Below are positions 54,081 to 64,000 of a stretch of 64,000 bases of DNA, piece after piece. The notes beneath the pieces were generated by a model. It was not told the origin of the DNA and did no database searches. It worked only from the letters and a program-made list of their open reading frames with translations. This DNA comes from Cryptomeria japonica (lineage: Eukaryota; Streptophyta; Pinopsida; Cupressales; Cupressaceae), in contig NC_081409.1 in the NCBI RefSeq assembly GCF_030272615.1, positions 531,463,791-531,527,790 of the forward strand. The letters are read 5' to 3'. The translations under genes and the position numbers were made by a program. Numbering within the stretch: position 1 is the stretch's first letter; the number at the start of each line of letters is the position of its first letter.

Positions 54081-54321
54081 GTACTTCCTCATTTTGGCTA
54101 TCTTCCTTGAAAAACCACTTAAGAACAACATCCTCTTCTATTTCATCTGCCAGGGAAGTAGAAGACTATACAAAAAGACCATCATATATGATATTCAGAG
54201 TTAAAGTCTATGTTCTCATAGCCTCTGATGGTTTGCCCAACTATTTCAGTGATGGAGGGAGAGAGACTGATGAAAGAACTGGTTCTATCTTGTATCCATC
54301 CATGCTAGTATCTATGATTTT

Positions 54322-54810
54322 TTATTTCTTTTCTAAGTCCTTCATCAAGGTTTCTGGACTTTCATTTGTAGAGGTTTCTCTATTATGAGGCACAAAGGTA
54401 TCAACACCTTTTGTCAATGCATTACAGGGGAGATTTGTATGAGGAGGAATACTAACTTCAACTCCGTTATAAGGAAATTTTAAGCATTGATGGTATGTAG
54501 ATGGAACTGCCTTCATTTCATGAATCCACAACCTACCCAGTAAGATATTGTATGATAAAGGAAGATCAAGTACCTAGAAAATGACATCTCTTTCTACAGG
54601 TCCCACCCTGATTGGTAATAATACCAGACCTTTAGAGGTCCTTTCTTTTTCATCATGGGCTTTAATTGTTATTTTCTTGGTCAAATCAATGACATTTTCA
54701 AAAAATCCTAGTTTTATAAGCAGGCTATAAGTATAAATATTCAACCCTGCACCTCCATCTATCAAAACATGTTTAACTCGGTGTTTATGGATCATAGCTT
54801 CAATGTGCAA
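54322..54810 (-). pseudogene. Tat-B aspartic protease
   Basis: The minus-strand frame reads MHIEAMIHKHRVKHVLIDGG, with the active site LIDGGAGLNI. After a stop near 54574 it continues with [20 protein letters not shown] and NGVEVSI. It is collinear with Tat-A 6722-7140 and with Tat-C 30673-31034. A stop at 54814-54816 separates it from gag. Confidence 0.88.
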
Positions 54811-54813
54811 TGG

Positions 54814-56937
54814 TTAGTTATGTGGATGATTTAGCGAGTTGTAATCTTCTTCAGAGAAGGTCAGATAGTGAGGTGAAGTCATATGACCTACCATAGACTG
54901 AAACTGATCAATATCTAAATATTTTGGAACATTAGTTGTGAGCAATGCTTTGTCCAGGATCTCTTTATGAGCAGAAGAGATTTTGAGCAATTCAAAGATG
55001 GATATTTGAGCATTCGTTCTTTTCAGTTGTTCGACAATGCTATATCTAGAGGATGATGATGATGTTAGCTGTTTAAATTTATCAAATGTTGTATCTTTTT
55101 GTTTGTTTGATGAGGTTAGTAGGTTTGATGTTATTTGAGCCGGAGTTGAAGAACTAGCTCCTTGGAGAGTGACTTTCTTTTGAGAACGGATCATAACATT
55201 TGCATGTTGTGATTTATGTTGTTTGTCTTTGCTTATAATCACATTGCAATATTCAAGTTGGAAAGACTCAATCATGTTGATCACATTGTCATTGCTGGTA
55301 TAAGTATAATTTACTTTGGCACCCCCTTTTGTCTTTGAGGAATCACCTTGTTCGTAAATAGGTAAAGGGTCCTTAAAAGATTTGTGATCAACATTTGTTG
55401 GGTGATTCCCGACAACAATTTTACCAGCGTCTATGAGATCTTGAATCTCATGCTTGAGCTTCATGCAGTTGTTTGTGTTATGACCTTTGTTTCGATGGTA
55501 GTCGCAGTATTCATTTTCTCTCCACCATTTTAGTTTGACTTCGGGATCATATGGCCTAGAATTATCTGGTAAGGTTATCAGATTGTTTGCCAATAAAGTT
55601 TTGAAAGTGGATTTGTATGATTCTTTCAGAGGAGTGAATTCGCGTCTAGGTTTCGAAAGCCAAGGTTTCTCTTCGAACCACTCTTTTACTTTCTTCAGAG
55701 GATTTTCTGTTGCAAATATCATGGATTTTGTTTTTGCTTTAATAGTGTCTACTACTCCATCATTAACAACGTTTTTGTTGCTGTCTTTGCCATATTTCCA
55801 ATATTTGTTCTTTTCTTTGGAATTAGATCCTGGTTGTGTTTCTTTCCAAAGTGAGATATCTCCCTTCTTTATAAGCACATCTTCCATTCGGATAGCATTA
55901 TCTACCATTTTGTTAAATGATGGGTGCACTTGCATTTGGATACTATATTTCAATTCAGGGATTAAGTTATTGATAAAAATGTCCATTTTCTCAGAATCTG
56001 GAATTGGCCATGAATATCTAGAGAACATCTTTCTCCATCGTTGGAGAAAAGTGAGAAAAGACTCCCTTGTTTTCTGTTTAGTATTGAAAAGCTCGATCAT
56101 AGTAATGGGGTGTCGAATGTTATAGGAGTATTGTTGTAGGAATGATTGGATTAATTCTTGAAATTTTTTTATTCCCACAGGTAGGCTTAAGAACCATTCC
56201 ATAGCTTGCCCCCCTAAATTTATCGAGAAAAGGCGCATGAGATACGTTTGGTCATGCATGAACTCCATACATAAAGCACAAAATTCTCTGATATGGTCTT
56301 GGGGATTCGAGTTACCATCATATTTGTCAAATTTTGGTATCTCCACTCGTGAAGGAAATGGAGGCATGTAAATGTTTTTGTCAAATGAAAATAGGCATAT
56401 TGTGTCTAGAGAATATTGTTTTGGTGATTTATCCTTGTTTTTTAGTTCTGTGATCTCAGTCTGTAAGGCTTGTAACTGTTTTTATACCATTTCTAAGGGT
56501 ATCTCTTCCTCTTTAGTGACGAGGGTCTCGACGTCATAACCAGTAGAAAGTTTAGCACCTTGTTTTGCTAGTTCTAGAAAATAGTCTTCTTTTTCTCTAG
56601 CCATGATAACCTTCATCATTTTTCAGAAATCTTTATCCTTTTCACATTTATGTATATCGATTTCTAGAGGTTCAGAGGCTTCAAATTCACTTGATGAGGA
56701 ATCACTATCGGTATCATGGATACTGATATCGTCATAAGTTTTATGTTTATCAACTTGTCTTTCTTGTTTTGTTCGAGATATAGTGGGAGACAAGGACTGA
56801 TCATAAACTGGCCCATCTGATGTTGAAGGTTTATCAGTGAGAGGATCCTTTACGTAAAATAGATTATTTTGATATGAAAAGGATTGTCCTTTTCCCTTGG
56901 CAGCCTTCTTACGAGAACTTTTGGTTTGAATAGGCAT
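54814..56937 (-). pseudogene. Tat-B gag
   Basis: ATG at 56937-56935 opens MPIQTKSSRKKAAKGKGQSF, a basic start. One frame of about 708 codons runs to 54814 with only two internal stops (56625-56623 and about 56480). The core includes EIPKFDKYDGNSNPQDHI, LMRLFSINLGGQAMEWFLSL, FLTFLQRWRKMFSRYSW and a knuckle-like CDYHRNKGHNTNNCMKLKHE (about 55490). The protein is similar in order and motifs to Tat-C gag, confirming a shared lineage. It is the best preserved gene of Tat-B. Confidence 0.9.
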
Positions 56938-57421
56938 TTTTGTTGATTTATGTGACCTAAAGCTGTTTGTGATGTTGAAGTCAAGATGAAATTTAAAGCT
57001 AGTTGTTTGTTTAACGTATCGATTGAGAGAAGCAACTAAGATTTTGTTTGGTTTCAGGAAAGATCTATCCTCTGTAAGACGTTTATCTAAGTTACCTAGT
57101 TTGATTTAAGAGAAGTGACTAAGACTCAGTCTGGTTTCATGAATGATCTATCCTGTGTAAGACGTTATCTAAGTGACTTAAATTTGATAAATGGTTGATT
57201 GAACTAGTTGAAAGATGATAGACAAAATCGTGCAACACCATGACAGAAGTGCACTATTTAGATCTATTTATGCTCAGGATGATGATAACCTGTTTTATGC
57301 TTGTTGTAGATTATTTTAGGCAAGTTTCGCTGTTTTGGACTAACAAAATCAGAGATTTGTACAATAGGTTTTATAGGACCAGACGATAGTGTAATAGCTT
57401 CAGAACGATGACAATTGTATT

Positions 57422-57623
57422 TCGTACGAGTTACTGCCTAGTATCGTACGATAGATGGGTAAGTCTAAAATGTCAAACTAATCAATACAATAATTTATCG
57501 TACGACACAGGATGCAGGCTCAAACGACAATTTCCTAAACAGGACGACAGATAATCAGGTATCGTACGACACAGAATGCAGGATCAAACGATAGACTGTT
57601 AGGATTGATGAAATCTCGTACGA
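57422..57623. repeat. Degenerate repeat carrying TCGTACGA palindromes
   Basis: TCGTACGA occurs at 57422, 57444, 57498, 57562 and 57616, with similar flanks (ATCGTACGACACAG twice) and spacings of 54-64 bases for most. Further single copies lie at 58964 and 46055 in the same element. Confidence 0.85.
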
Positions 57624-57731
57624 AAATATGTATGAAGAAAGATGATAAATCAGAAGATTCACACGATAGTTTACTGGACAGAGGCTAAATTTTGAGTTTT
57701 CAATGACTGAGTATGACCAATTTTGAGGTGG

Positions 57732-57928
57732 ACTGAGTTTTGACTAGGATAGACTAGTTTTTGACACAGACAAAGTTTTGACTAGGATAGACTAGTTTTG
57801 ACATGGATAGAGTTTCGACTAGGATAGACTAGTTTTAACACGAACAAAGTTTCGACTAGGATAGACTAGTTTTGACACAGACAGAGTTTCGACTAGGATA
57901 GACTAGTTTTGACATGGACAAAGTTTTG
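57732..57928. repeat. Five copies of a 37-bp tandem repeat in the Tat-B leader
   Basis: GACTAGGATAGACTAG starts at 57742, 57780, 57817, 57854 and 57891, with the intervening TTTTGACACAGACAAAGTTT diverging slightly. Confidence 0.93.
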
Positions 57929-59110
57929 ATCACTGAGTTTGTTTCTTGTTTTCTCCAGTTTTGGTATTCCAGTTTTAGTTTTAGGGATGAAAACATAGAA
58001 AACACGTAATATGAATAATAACTCCAATCACAACATGCAAACCCTATGGAAATCGGTGAGAGAAGAAAACCTTTTCTTGTAGACTCAGGTACACACCCAA
58101 TAGCTAATCAGAATACGACCGCTGAGTCTCACGCAATGGATTCTCAACGTCGTATTAGCTGACTCCAAATGCTAATGGGGGCATGAAATGACAAGTATCT
58201 TGGGAGAGTTACTATCTCTCTTGCATACAGATTATCCCCCCTTTTGGAGGTGAACCAGGTAGCTTCTAATTTTAATTAGAACTAGTAAGGGATCCATTTA
58301 GTGCATCGAGGTATAAACTCAATTAAGAGGTCTCCCAGATTTGAAAACCAAGGTTTAATATACCCGAAGGTATAGAGGAGAGCTATTCCCGAGCATTGCC
58401 GTTGACTTGATTTTCATCAAATCACGTTTGTTTTATAGTGAGTACTTGGCATTTAGCCATTCCCACTTGGGTCATTCCCCTCTCACCAGCCGTAATGGCT
58501 ATAGAGTTATTAGCTCCTCGAGAGGGCAAGCCCACTAAAGATATACAAATATCAAACTTAAAGAAAATGCCTCAAGGGTTTGGATTTCTGATTGTCTATA
58601 AAGACAAGAGCATACTCTCCTACCTCTCAGAATTTTCTTAAAACACAAAATACAGATTTGTTCTTTAACTAGATAGAAATTTAGGTGCCTAAAAATAAAT
58701 TTAAAGAATACTCGATGTTTGGTCGTTTCTCCTTAGGCAACCTGCAAAGACAACGAATCAGTATTCATATTGTCTTTGTGCGACAAGCATATTCTTTGAC
58801 AGGCGTTCTGCAAAAACTGATTAGGATATAAAAATTTCTTAGATAAACAGATAACAAGCCAGGGTCAGCGTCAGTATAATCAAAATTGAATAGAGAGCCT
58901 GAAGAATGAAATTTGCTTTTTTTAAACCAAAAAATATAGATCCGTACAACAATTTTCACCGACTCGTACGATAATTGCAGTTTGTCATCTGACACTGTGG
59001 GAAAACTTGTACAATAATTCACAACAACTGTACAAACGAAAATCCGAAAAAATAAAAATCTGAAAAATAAGAAAAAAGTTTGTCTCCGAGGCCGAAAAAT
59101 GTTGTCTCGA

Positions 59111-59128
59111 GCCCCACGGTGGGCGCCA
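59111..59128 (-). other. Tat-B primer-binding site
   Basis: Minus strand TGGCGCCCACCGTGGGGC, four bases inside the 5' LTR edge (59133), typical of plant Tat/gypsy primer sites. Confidence 0.85.
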
Positions 59129-59132
59129 GAAA

Positions 59133-60263
59133 TGTGTGTGTGAAAAAGTGAAATAAATCTGCAAGCTGCAAGACACAACACTTCAATTAAGTCATTACAT
59201 AAATGGTTAGACAGATATAATCATGAATAATAAAACCATAACAAATCGACTAATTGCCTTCTAAAAGATGCGAGTATAAGATTGCTCTCAGATTTGTATA
59301 AGCAATACCAGTGACTAGACTACACCAAGACGAAATATTTAATCTATATGAGCATGATATTAAGATAAATGGATGCAAGATGGATGAAAGATTCAAGCAA
59401 TATGGAGTAAACTAAATATGGGAAAAGCTAAACTAAGATGCAATAATCTCAAAAAGAAAGCACAATATATTCAATGACTCTAGAGTAAAAAGTGTATAAT
59501 AACAAATCTGCAAGGTGTTTTGAATGAGAGATGAAGGCTGAATTTATAGAGAATCACAAGAGAGATCAAGAAAAAGCACAATTTAGGATAATTGAAATAA
59601 TTGAGAAATCAGATTCAGTTAACCTTGAGATAAATTCCAATTATAGTTTAATTGAAATGCATTCAGATTATAAGTTTGAGTTTGCATTAGAGATATAATT
59701 CAATTAATTCCATGCACTTGAGATAAAAATAGGTAATTCTTTGATTTATTCAAGAAAAGAGTTTTTTTAATGCAACTAAACTTCTTTTCTCAAAAGCTTT
59801 GAGTTCCAATTTTAGAGTGATTAAATTCCTTTTAATTGCTTTTCTGATTTCAAGTTCTCAATTTAGAAGAAAGAAATAATATCTCAAGTTTGATTTCTCT
59901 TTCAATTTAATTCTTTTATTTTATTTTCAATTTAACTCTTGCTTTGTGATTAATTCCTCTTTTGTAATAAATTAATTCCATTTTTTATGATTAAATGACA
60001 AATTTATTAATTAATTAAATATGCTAAGATATTTAATAAATTAAAATAGGATAATTGATCAAAATGATTTTCTTGGAATGATTTAATTAATTAAATAAAT
60101 ATTTAATTAATATAGAATAATTCATTTGCCATATGACATTTGATGATTAAAGAATTAATTAATTGTGTGCTCGAAGTTGATTTAATTGCCTTTGGTTAGG
60201 ACTTTGGTGATGTTGTCGAAATTAGGGGCCCATGGTTTAGATGACCATTTTTAGGGTATTACA
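59133..60263 (-). repeat. Tat-B 5' LTR (right), 1131 bp
   Basis: TGTGTGTGTGAAAA...GGTATTACA. The minus strand TCTATAAATT at 59541-59550, conserved in the other LTR near 44481, is a likely TATA box. Confidence 0.92.
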
Positions 60264-60268
60264 GCTGC
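60264..60268. other. Tat-B target-site duplication, right (GCTGC)
   Basis: Matches GTTGC at 44047-44051 in four of five positions. Confidence 0.75.
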
Positions 60269-60840
60269 CTCAACTATTCTTTAATAAAAAAATTTCTAAT
60301 TTCCATAATTTGACACAAGGTAGCATATCTGCAGTAGAGTATTAGGAGAAATTTACCCACCTCTTGAAGTATGTGCCCAATACCAAATGGATGAAAGGTT
60401 CAAATAAGGAAGTTCATCATGGGATTGAATACTTAGATTGGGGGACAGGTAGATGTTATTGGTCCCACTATAATGGACCAAGTTTTCAAGAAGGCAATCA
60501 AGAAAGAGCAACACCTTATGTCCTTGCCCACCTATCGTGAAAGGAATTGTAAGAAGTTAACTGATTGCAACCGACTTAGTATTTTGAGAAAAAGGGAAAC
60601 AAGGAAGAATTCAAAAGAAAAAGATGATAAGTTTTGAAATAACCAAAAAGAGGCCAAGAATGATAAAAAGAGCAATTTCAATGCTAGGAAAAATGGGGAT
60701 AATACAAGAATGTCTACTGAAAAATGTGGGCCTCCAGGAGGGTGTTTCTCATGTGGAAAAAATCATCATGCTAATCAGTGTCCTAATCGGAGTCAAGGAG
60801 CTCAACCAATCGAAAACCTTCTACCAACTTAGTAAACTGC
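60264..60840 (+). pseudogene. gypsy-3 gag, 3' portion with zinc knuckle
   Basis: Directly after the Tat-B right LTR the plus strand resumes gag: FHNLTQGSISAVEY, HLLKYVPNTKWMK, then, after several frame changes, CFSCGKNHHANQC (60743-60781). This is a CCHC-like knuckle one residue shorter than the CX2CX4HX4C form. A stop follows at about 60831. It continues the gag interrupted at 44051. Confidence 0.75.
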
Positions 60841-60924
60841 TTTTCAACAAAGGATCCATGCTACTTTAGACAACTACCAAGTGAAGTTTCAGATTACTCC
60901 AATTGAAACCTGAAGTACACTATT

Positions 60925-61010
60925 TGGAGTTCCTACTTCTATTTTGATTGATACTGGTGCAACTAATTTTTTTATAGCACCTAGAGTATTGTTGCCATGT
61001 TTATACAACT
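60925..61010 (+). pseudogene. gypsy-3 aspartic protease fragment
   Basis: The plus strand reads TSILIDTGATNFFIAPRVL, a DTG-type active site (60950-60958) with the Phe/Ile-rich flank usual in gypsy proteases. Nothing of RT follows. Confidence 0.75.
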
Positions 61011-61159
61011 GCAAATTTGAACTTTCAAATCCATAAATTTTAGTCGTATCCTACAGGTTCTTCCTGGTTTGAAATTTTGAAGTCCTATTTTTTGGGCACT
61101 CCTGGCATAAAATTGTTGTTTGATCACTGTCTTCGTGTTCACAATTACCCTTGTATAAA

Positions 61160-61460
61160 ATTCCAAGTCAATTTCCCTTGCTTACGCGAAAGTTTTAAAA
61201 TCTTAGACTTATGCACCAAAGTTATCCTAAACCTTAACTTTTTGCACAAAATCTTCCCAAACCTTAACTTTGATGCTTCGAAAATCCCAAATCCTAACTT
61301 TGCACACATGATACTTCGAAATCCCAACTTTTGTGTGAAATTTTTGGAAACCTTAACTGCGCCTTTTGTCCCCAAACTCTAAATTTCGCGTTTTTGAAAA
61401 TCAAACCCCAACTTTTTGCATTGGCTGCTCCAAAACCTTAATTTTGACGCTGTCAGTTCC
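61160..61460. repeat. Degenerate roughly 30-bp tandem repeat (AACCTTAACTTT)
   Basis: AACCTTAACTTT-type cores recur near 61230, 61260, 61291, 61321, 61349, 61404 and 61435. ORFs on both strands with KLGF or CTLxF phrases only reflect the repeat. Confidence 0.75.
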
Positions 61461-61589
61461 AAAAAACCTACAAAATTTTAAAACTATTTCAAGAACTTGT
61501 AACCGTTTTTCAAGAACCTTCGAAAGAGTTGGAAAGCGAGTCTTCTGCAAATGCTCGCCATTATTCTCACGGTTGTGTTAAATGAAAAG

Positions 61590-63560
61590 CCTGGTGATTA
61601 TTCTCGGTTGCAGATGCACTCAAAATGCAACATATGGACACCCATCGCAACATGATAATTAGAAACTATTACAGTTGTTATTACCACTGTGGGCACATGA
61701 TCCATACATTTCAGCATACATAAGGCCTGCGTGAACTATTTGACAAAATGCTTCACAAAAATATAGTTTCACTGAATTCTACGAACGCAGGATGTGCACG
61801 ATATGGATTTTGCAAGGAAGCTCTTAAAATATTTGAATCAATGAAGCACTGGTGTACACAGTCTAACACCGTAAACTTTGTTTACATATTTCAAACGCGT
61901 AAATGGCAATTTCATTTGGGCCTGCGAGGGATGTATGGATGTGTTTTCTTAGTGCACATATGAATATGGGCTGAGTATTGCCACTACTATCATGGCCACG
62001 GTGTACATGCATGCAAAATATGGAAACACAAACGAAGCAAATTTAGAAGCATAAGCTATGCGCATGAACTGTTTGTCAAAATGCCTCGAGAGATTTCATG
62101 TCACGGGATGCGTGATTGGTCTTGATATGCATAAAATAGACATGTTGAAAGAGCTTCATATACTTTCAGATGAATGCAATTATCAGGTGTAAAGCCGAAT
62201 TAAACTGGTTGCCTAGCCAAAATAAAAGATTTGGAAACATGTGGAATTGCACAAAGTCGTGGCACATTGAGATCTCATCACATTGAAGTGTTCGAAGTAG
62301 TTGAAGTGTTCTACAGGGTGCCACATTGAGATCTCATCACATGAAATGTAATGATTGCAGGGGTTGTATATAAATATAACATATTAGTTGAAAAGGCTTT
62401 ATAAACTTTCAAGTTAATACAATTGGTAGGCGTGAAGCCAGACTCCACTACTTGCGCCAGCATCTTCCTCCTACCCATGCCACCGTGGAAAGCTCGCGAC
62501 AGGGTATGCACATTCATCAAAGCGTAAATGAGAAGGGCGTTGTCAGATGTTGTAATTACAAAGTCATGATCGACTTGCTTGCAAAATGTGGAAGGAAAGA
62601 AGGCTCGCAAACTCTTTTACTAAATACCTCATAAAGACGTCATCTCAAGGAAATAAATGGAATAATTTCCAGGAAATACACAAAATAATGTTTTTTGAAA
62701 AGCCTTTTAGAAACTTTATATCAAATTCAAAGTGGCAGATGAAAAGCCAAACCCCACAATCTTTTCCCACGTCTTCTATGTCAGCACAAAAATGGAGCCT
62801 AACAATAGCGTATGGATTATTATGCAAACGTGAGAGATAAAGGTGGTTTGTCATCTGTGTGTTAATTGCAATTGGCTTGGTCAACATGTATGCACAAAAG
62901 TGTTGAAGCTGCATAAACAAGGCATAAGAGTTGCTTTGTCAATAAGGACTATGGAAATGGTACTGTTTAAATAGCATATGAAGTGTGGAGAAACATAATC
63001 AGAGCACACTTGAATGGTTTGACAAAATGATTTAAAGAGACACCATCCCATGGCATGTAAAGATTGCATGATATACACAAAATCAATTTGGTGAATAGCC
63101 TTCAGAAATTTTAGCAAATGCAATTGGCAGGTGTAAAGTCAAATTCAACAACCTTCATTAACATCCTTCCAGCTTGCACAAAGCCGGAGAAATTGGCATG
63201 AAATTTCCTGTTTCAAGGCATTTATTTAATGATGTAAAACATAAGGAAAAAGAAACATTTATCGATCACCATGATGAGAGTTAATAACTGTATTTGTTTT
63301 GTTAAACATGGTCAACGTTCTTTTGGAGATTACTGGTGATGCTAAATGAAAAATTTGAAAAATTATGCTTGTCGCACTATATCAGATGACCAACAACAAT
63401 ATATGGACGTCCATCATAGTATAATGGAGAAAGCTTTTTGTCAGATATTAAAGTTTGGAATGCTCTTGTAGATATGCATGCAAACTGTGGAATCATATAT
63501 GATGCACCTGAAGTGTTTGACAGAATCCCTCAAAGAGATGTCATCCCGAGGAATAAAATG
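61590..63560 (+). pseudogene. PPR protein pseudogene (multiple decayed motifs)
   Basis: Plus-strand fragments match the plant PPR (PLS-type) pattern. ELFDKMLHKNIVS and CARYGFCKEALKIFESMKH lie at 61727-61850, ATVYMHAKYGNTNEA at about 61995-62045, and HELFVKMPRE near 62065. VGVKPDSTTCASI lies near 62440, GMHIHQSVNEKGVV at 62497 with MIDLLAKCGR at 62566, and VWNALVDMHANCG plus APEVFDRIPQRDVI at 63440-63530. Intact relatives bind organellar RNA in mitochondria or plastids. Many stops and shifts make this a relic. It extends with gaps and could combine more than one insertion. Confidence 0.8.
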
Positions 63561-63599
63561 AAATGATTCCAGGTTGTGCACAAATTGGTATTTTCGAGT

Positions 63600-63862
63600 C
63601 ATCATGAGCTTTTGGACAGTGAGTTATATACGACATATTGGTGGTTTCAACACCTAATAAGACACATTATGAAATACTCATGGATATTCTAAAACACCCA
63701 AAGTCTCATCACATTCTTGTAGAAAAACCTCTTTGTACTAAAGTGGAGCATTGCAGAAATGTCGTAATAGCGGTCATGGATAAGGAGGAATACTTCCTCG
63801 TCTTTGAAAATTCTTATCTCGCGACCTTTACTTGCTGCGTTCGAAAATCCTGTGACTGGTAA
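63600..63862 (+). pseudogene. Gfo/Idh/MocA-type oxidoreductase gene fragment
   Basis: The plus strand encodes VVSTPNKTHYEILMDILKHP then HHILVEKPLCTKVEHCRNVV, the conserved end of the NAD(P)-binding Rossmann domain. The EKP motif carries the Lys used by Gfo/Idh/MocA dehydrogenases. An upstream piece, HHELLDSELY, is in another frame, so a one-base shift occurs near 63628. The rest of the enzyme is missing after about 63790, where similarity fades. No intron is visible. The substrate cannot be told. Confidence 0.75.
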
Positions 63863-63879
63863 GAGGAAGGGGAAAACGA

Positions 63880-64000
63880 TCTGCTGACGACCAGGAGCCC
63901 TTCCAGCCGGTTGAATCTAAGTGAGTTGACCGATTGATCCGGTCAACTCAAAAAAGAACTGGGGCCCGCTTACGACTGGGAGCCCCTCCAACCAGTGGTC
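63880..64000. repeat. Edge of an unidentified GC-richer repeat
   Basis: GACCAGGAGCCCTTCCAGCCGG and GACTGGGAGCCCCTCCAACC are diverged direct repeats. Between them, GAGTTGACCG and CGGTCAACTC form a 10-bp perfect stem (63923-63949). It is cut by the window end. Confidence 0.5.

Larger units (their letters stand above)
56938..59110 (-). other. Leader of Tat-B
   Basis: No credible gene. It holds a 37-bp tandem repeat (57732-57928), six TCGTACGA palindromes (57422-58971) and a less AT-rich block (about 58040-58540) that may correspond to the one in Tat-C. Short ORFs (58438-58641, 58765-59181) have no recognisable features. Confidence 0.6.
44052..60263 (-). mobile_element. Tat-B: 16.2-kb Tat-lineage Ty3/gypsy element with antisense PMD gene
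   Basis: The LTRs are 44052-45215 (3') and 59133-60263 (5'). The minus-strand primer site TGGCGCCCACCGTGGGGC (59111-59128) and purine tract CAAAGAGGGAAAA (45216-45228) fix the orientation. Inside, on the minus strand: a 2.2-kb leader, gag (56937-54814), protease, a long linker, RT, RNase H, aRNH and an integrase lacking its core. A PMD gene on the plus strand (46326-48167) lies between integrase and the 3' LTR. The LTRs differ by roughly 5% plus indels, so this is older than Tat-C. It is inserted in gypsy-3 gag. Confidence 0.93.
42800..61060 (+). mobile_element. gypsy-3: Ty3/gypsy element interrupted by Tat-B
   Basis: Plus-strand order: primer site (42800), gag N-terminus (42890-44051), the 16.2-kb Tat-B insertion (44052-60263), gag C-terminus with a zinc knuckle (60264-60840) and protease (about 60925-61010). 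RT and everything downstream are missing. The sequence becomes short tandem repeats from about 61160. The gag is heavily decayed. Confidence 0.75.

Noticed and set aside
58765-59181. 138-codon Phe/Cys-rich ORF near the Tat-B 5' LTR
   Set aside because: It overlaps the primer site and the LTR edge and has no conserved relative.
1-64000. tRNA, rRNA or other structural RNA genes
   Set aside because: No cloverleaf with A and B boxes or rRNA-like block was noticed by eye. Only tRNA-complementary primer sites are present. A tRNAscan or Infernal run would settle it.

Overview
The window looks like intergenic DNA from a large-genome seed plant, most likely a gymnosperm. It is AT-rich, has no intact host gene in 64 kb, and almost all of it is nested, decayed LTR retrotransposons plus gene-fragment debris. 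The gymnosperm assignment is inference; there is no species marker.

Layout. 1-7140: minus-strand Tat-lineage Ty3/gypsy element (Tat-A), cut by the window edge and at 7140. 7141-12205: Ty1/copia element (copia-1, minus) with a rearranged left end. 12211-13218: broken ORF of an unrecognised family. 13280-13765: degenerate minisatellite. 13790-23180: a second gypsy (gypsy-2, minus) whose gag is split by copia-2 (15445-22118, minus). 23265-24660: a second broken member of the unrecognised ORF family. 24776-35589: a structurally complete, young, non-autonomous Tat-like element (Tat-C, plus) with a perfect 5-bp target duplication. 36075-40526: a gag-only element (minus), also with a perfect target duplication. 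40540-40974: microsatellite and a foldback MITE. 42800-44051 plus 60264-61060: a third gypsy (gypsy-3, plus) whose gag is split by a 16.2-kb Tat element (Tat-B, 44052-60263, minus). 61160-61460: degenerate short tandem repeats. 61590-63560: PPR pseudogene debris. 63600-63862: fragment of a Gfo/Idh/MocA-type oxidoreductase gene. 63880-64000: edge of another repeat.

The most interesting structure is shared by Tat-A, Tat-B and Tat-C. Each carries, antisense to gag-pol and between the integrase end and the 3' LTR, a gene or gene remnant for a plant mobile domain (PMD, MAIN/MAIL-type) protein. In Tat-C the antisense copy still shows a TATA-like box, an ATG exon, a GTGAGT donor, an intron filled with tandem repeats, and an acceptor followed by the PMD exon. 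In Tat-B the PMD reading frame begins at an acceptor in the same phase and a corresponding alignment position, and ends in a coiled coil built of 11-residue repeats. Two divergent families thus appear to carry a homologous, spliced antisense cargo gene.

Other structure includes loss of RNase H in both copia elements, loss of RT-RNase H-IN core in a recently moved element, unequal LTR lengths caused by internal duplications in two elements, arrays of AT hairpins in U3, repeated TCGTACGA palindromes, and a gag whose N-terminus resembles the histone H3 tail. All coding regions are damaged. They are reported as pseudogenes, and no intact host CDS or RNA gene was found.
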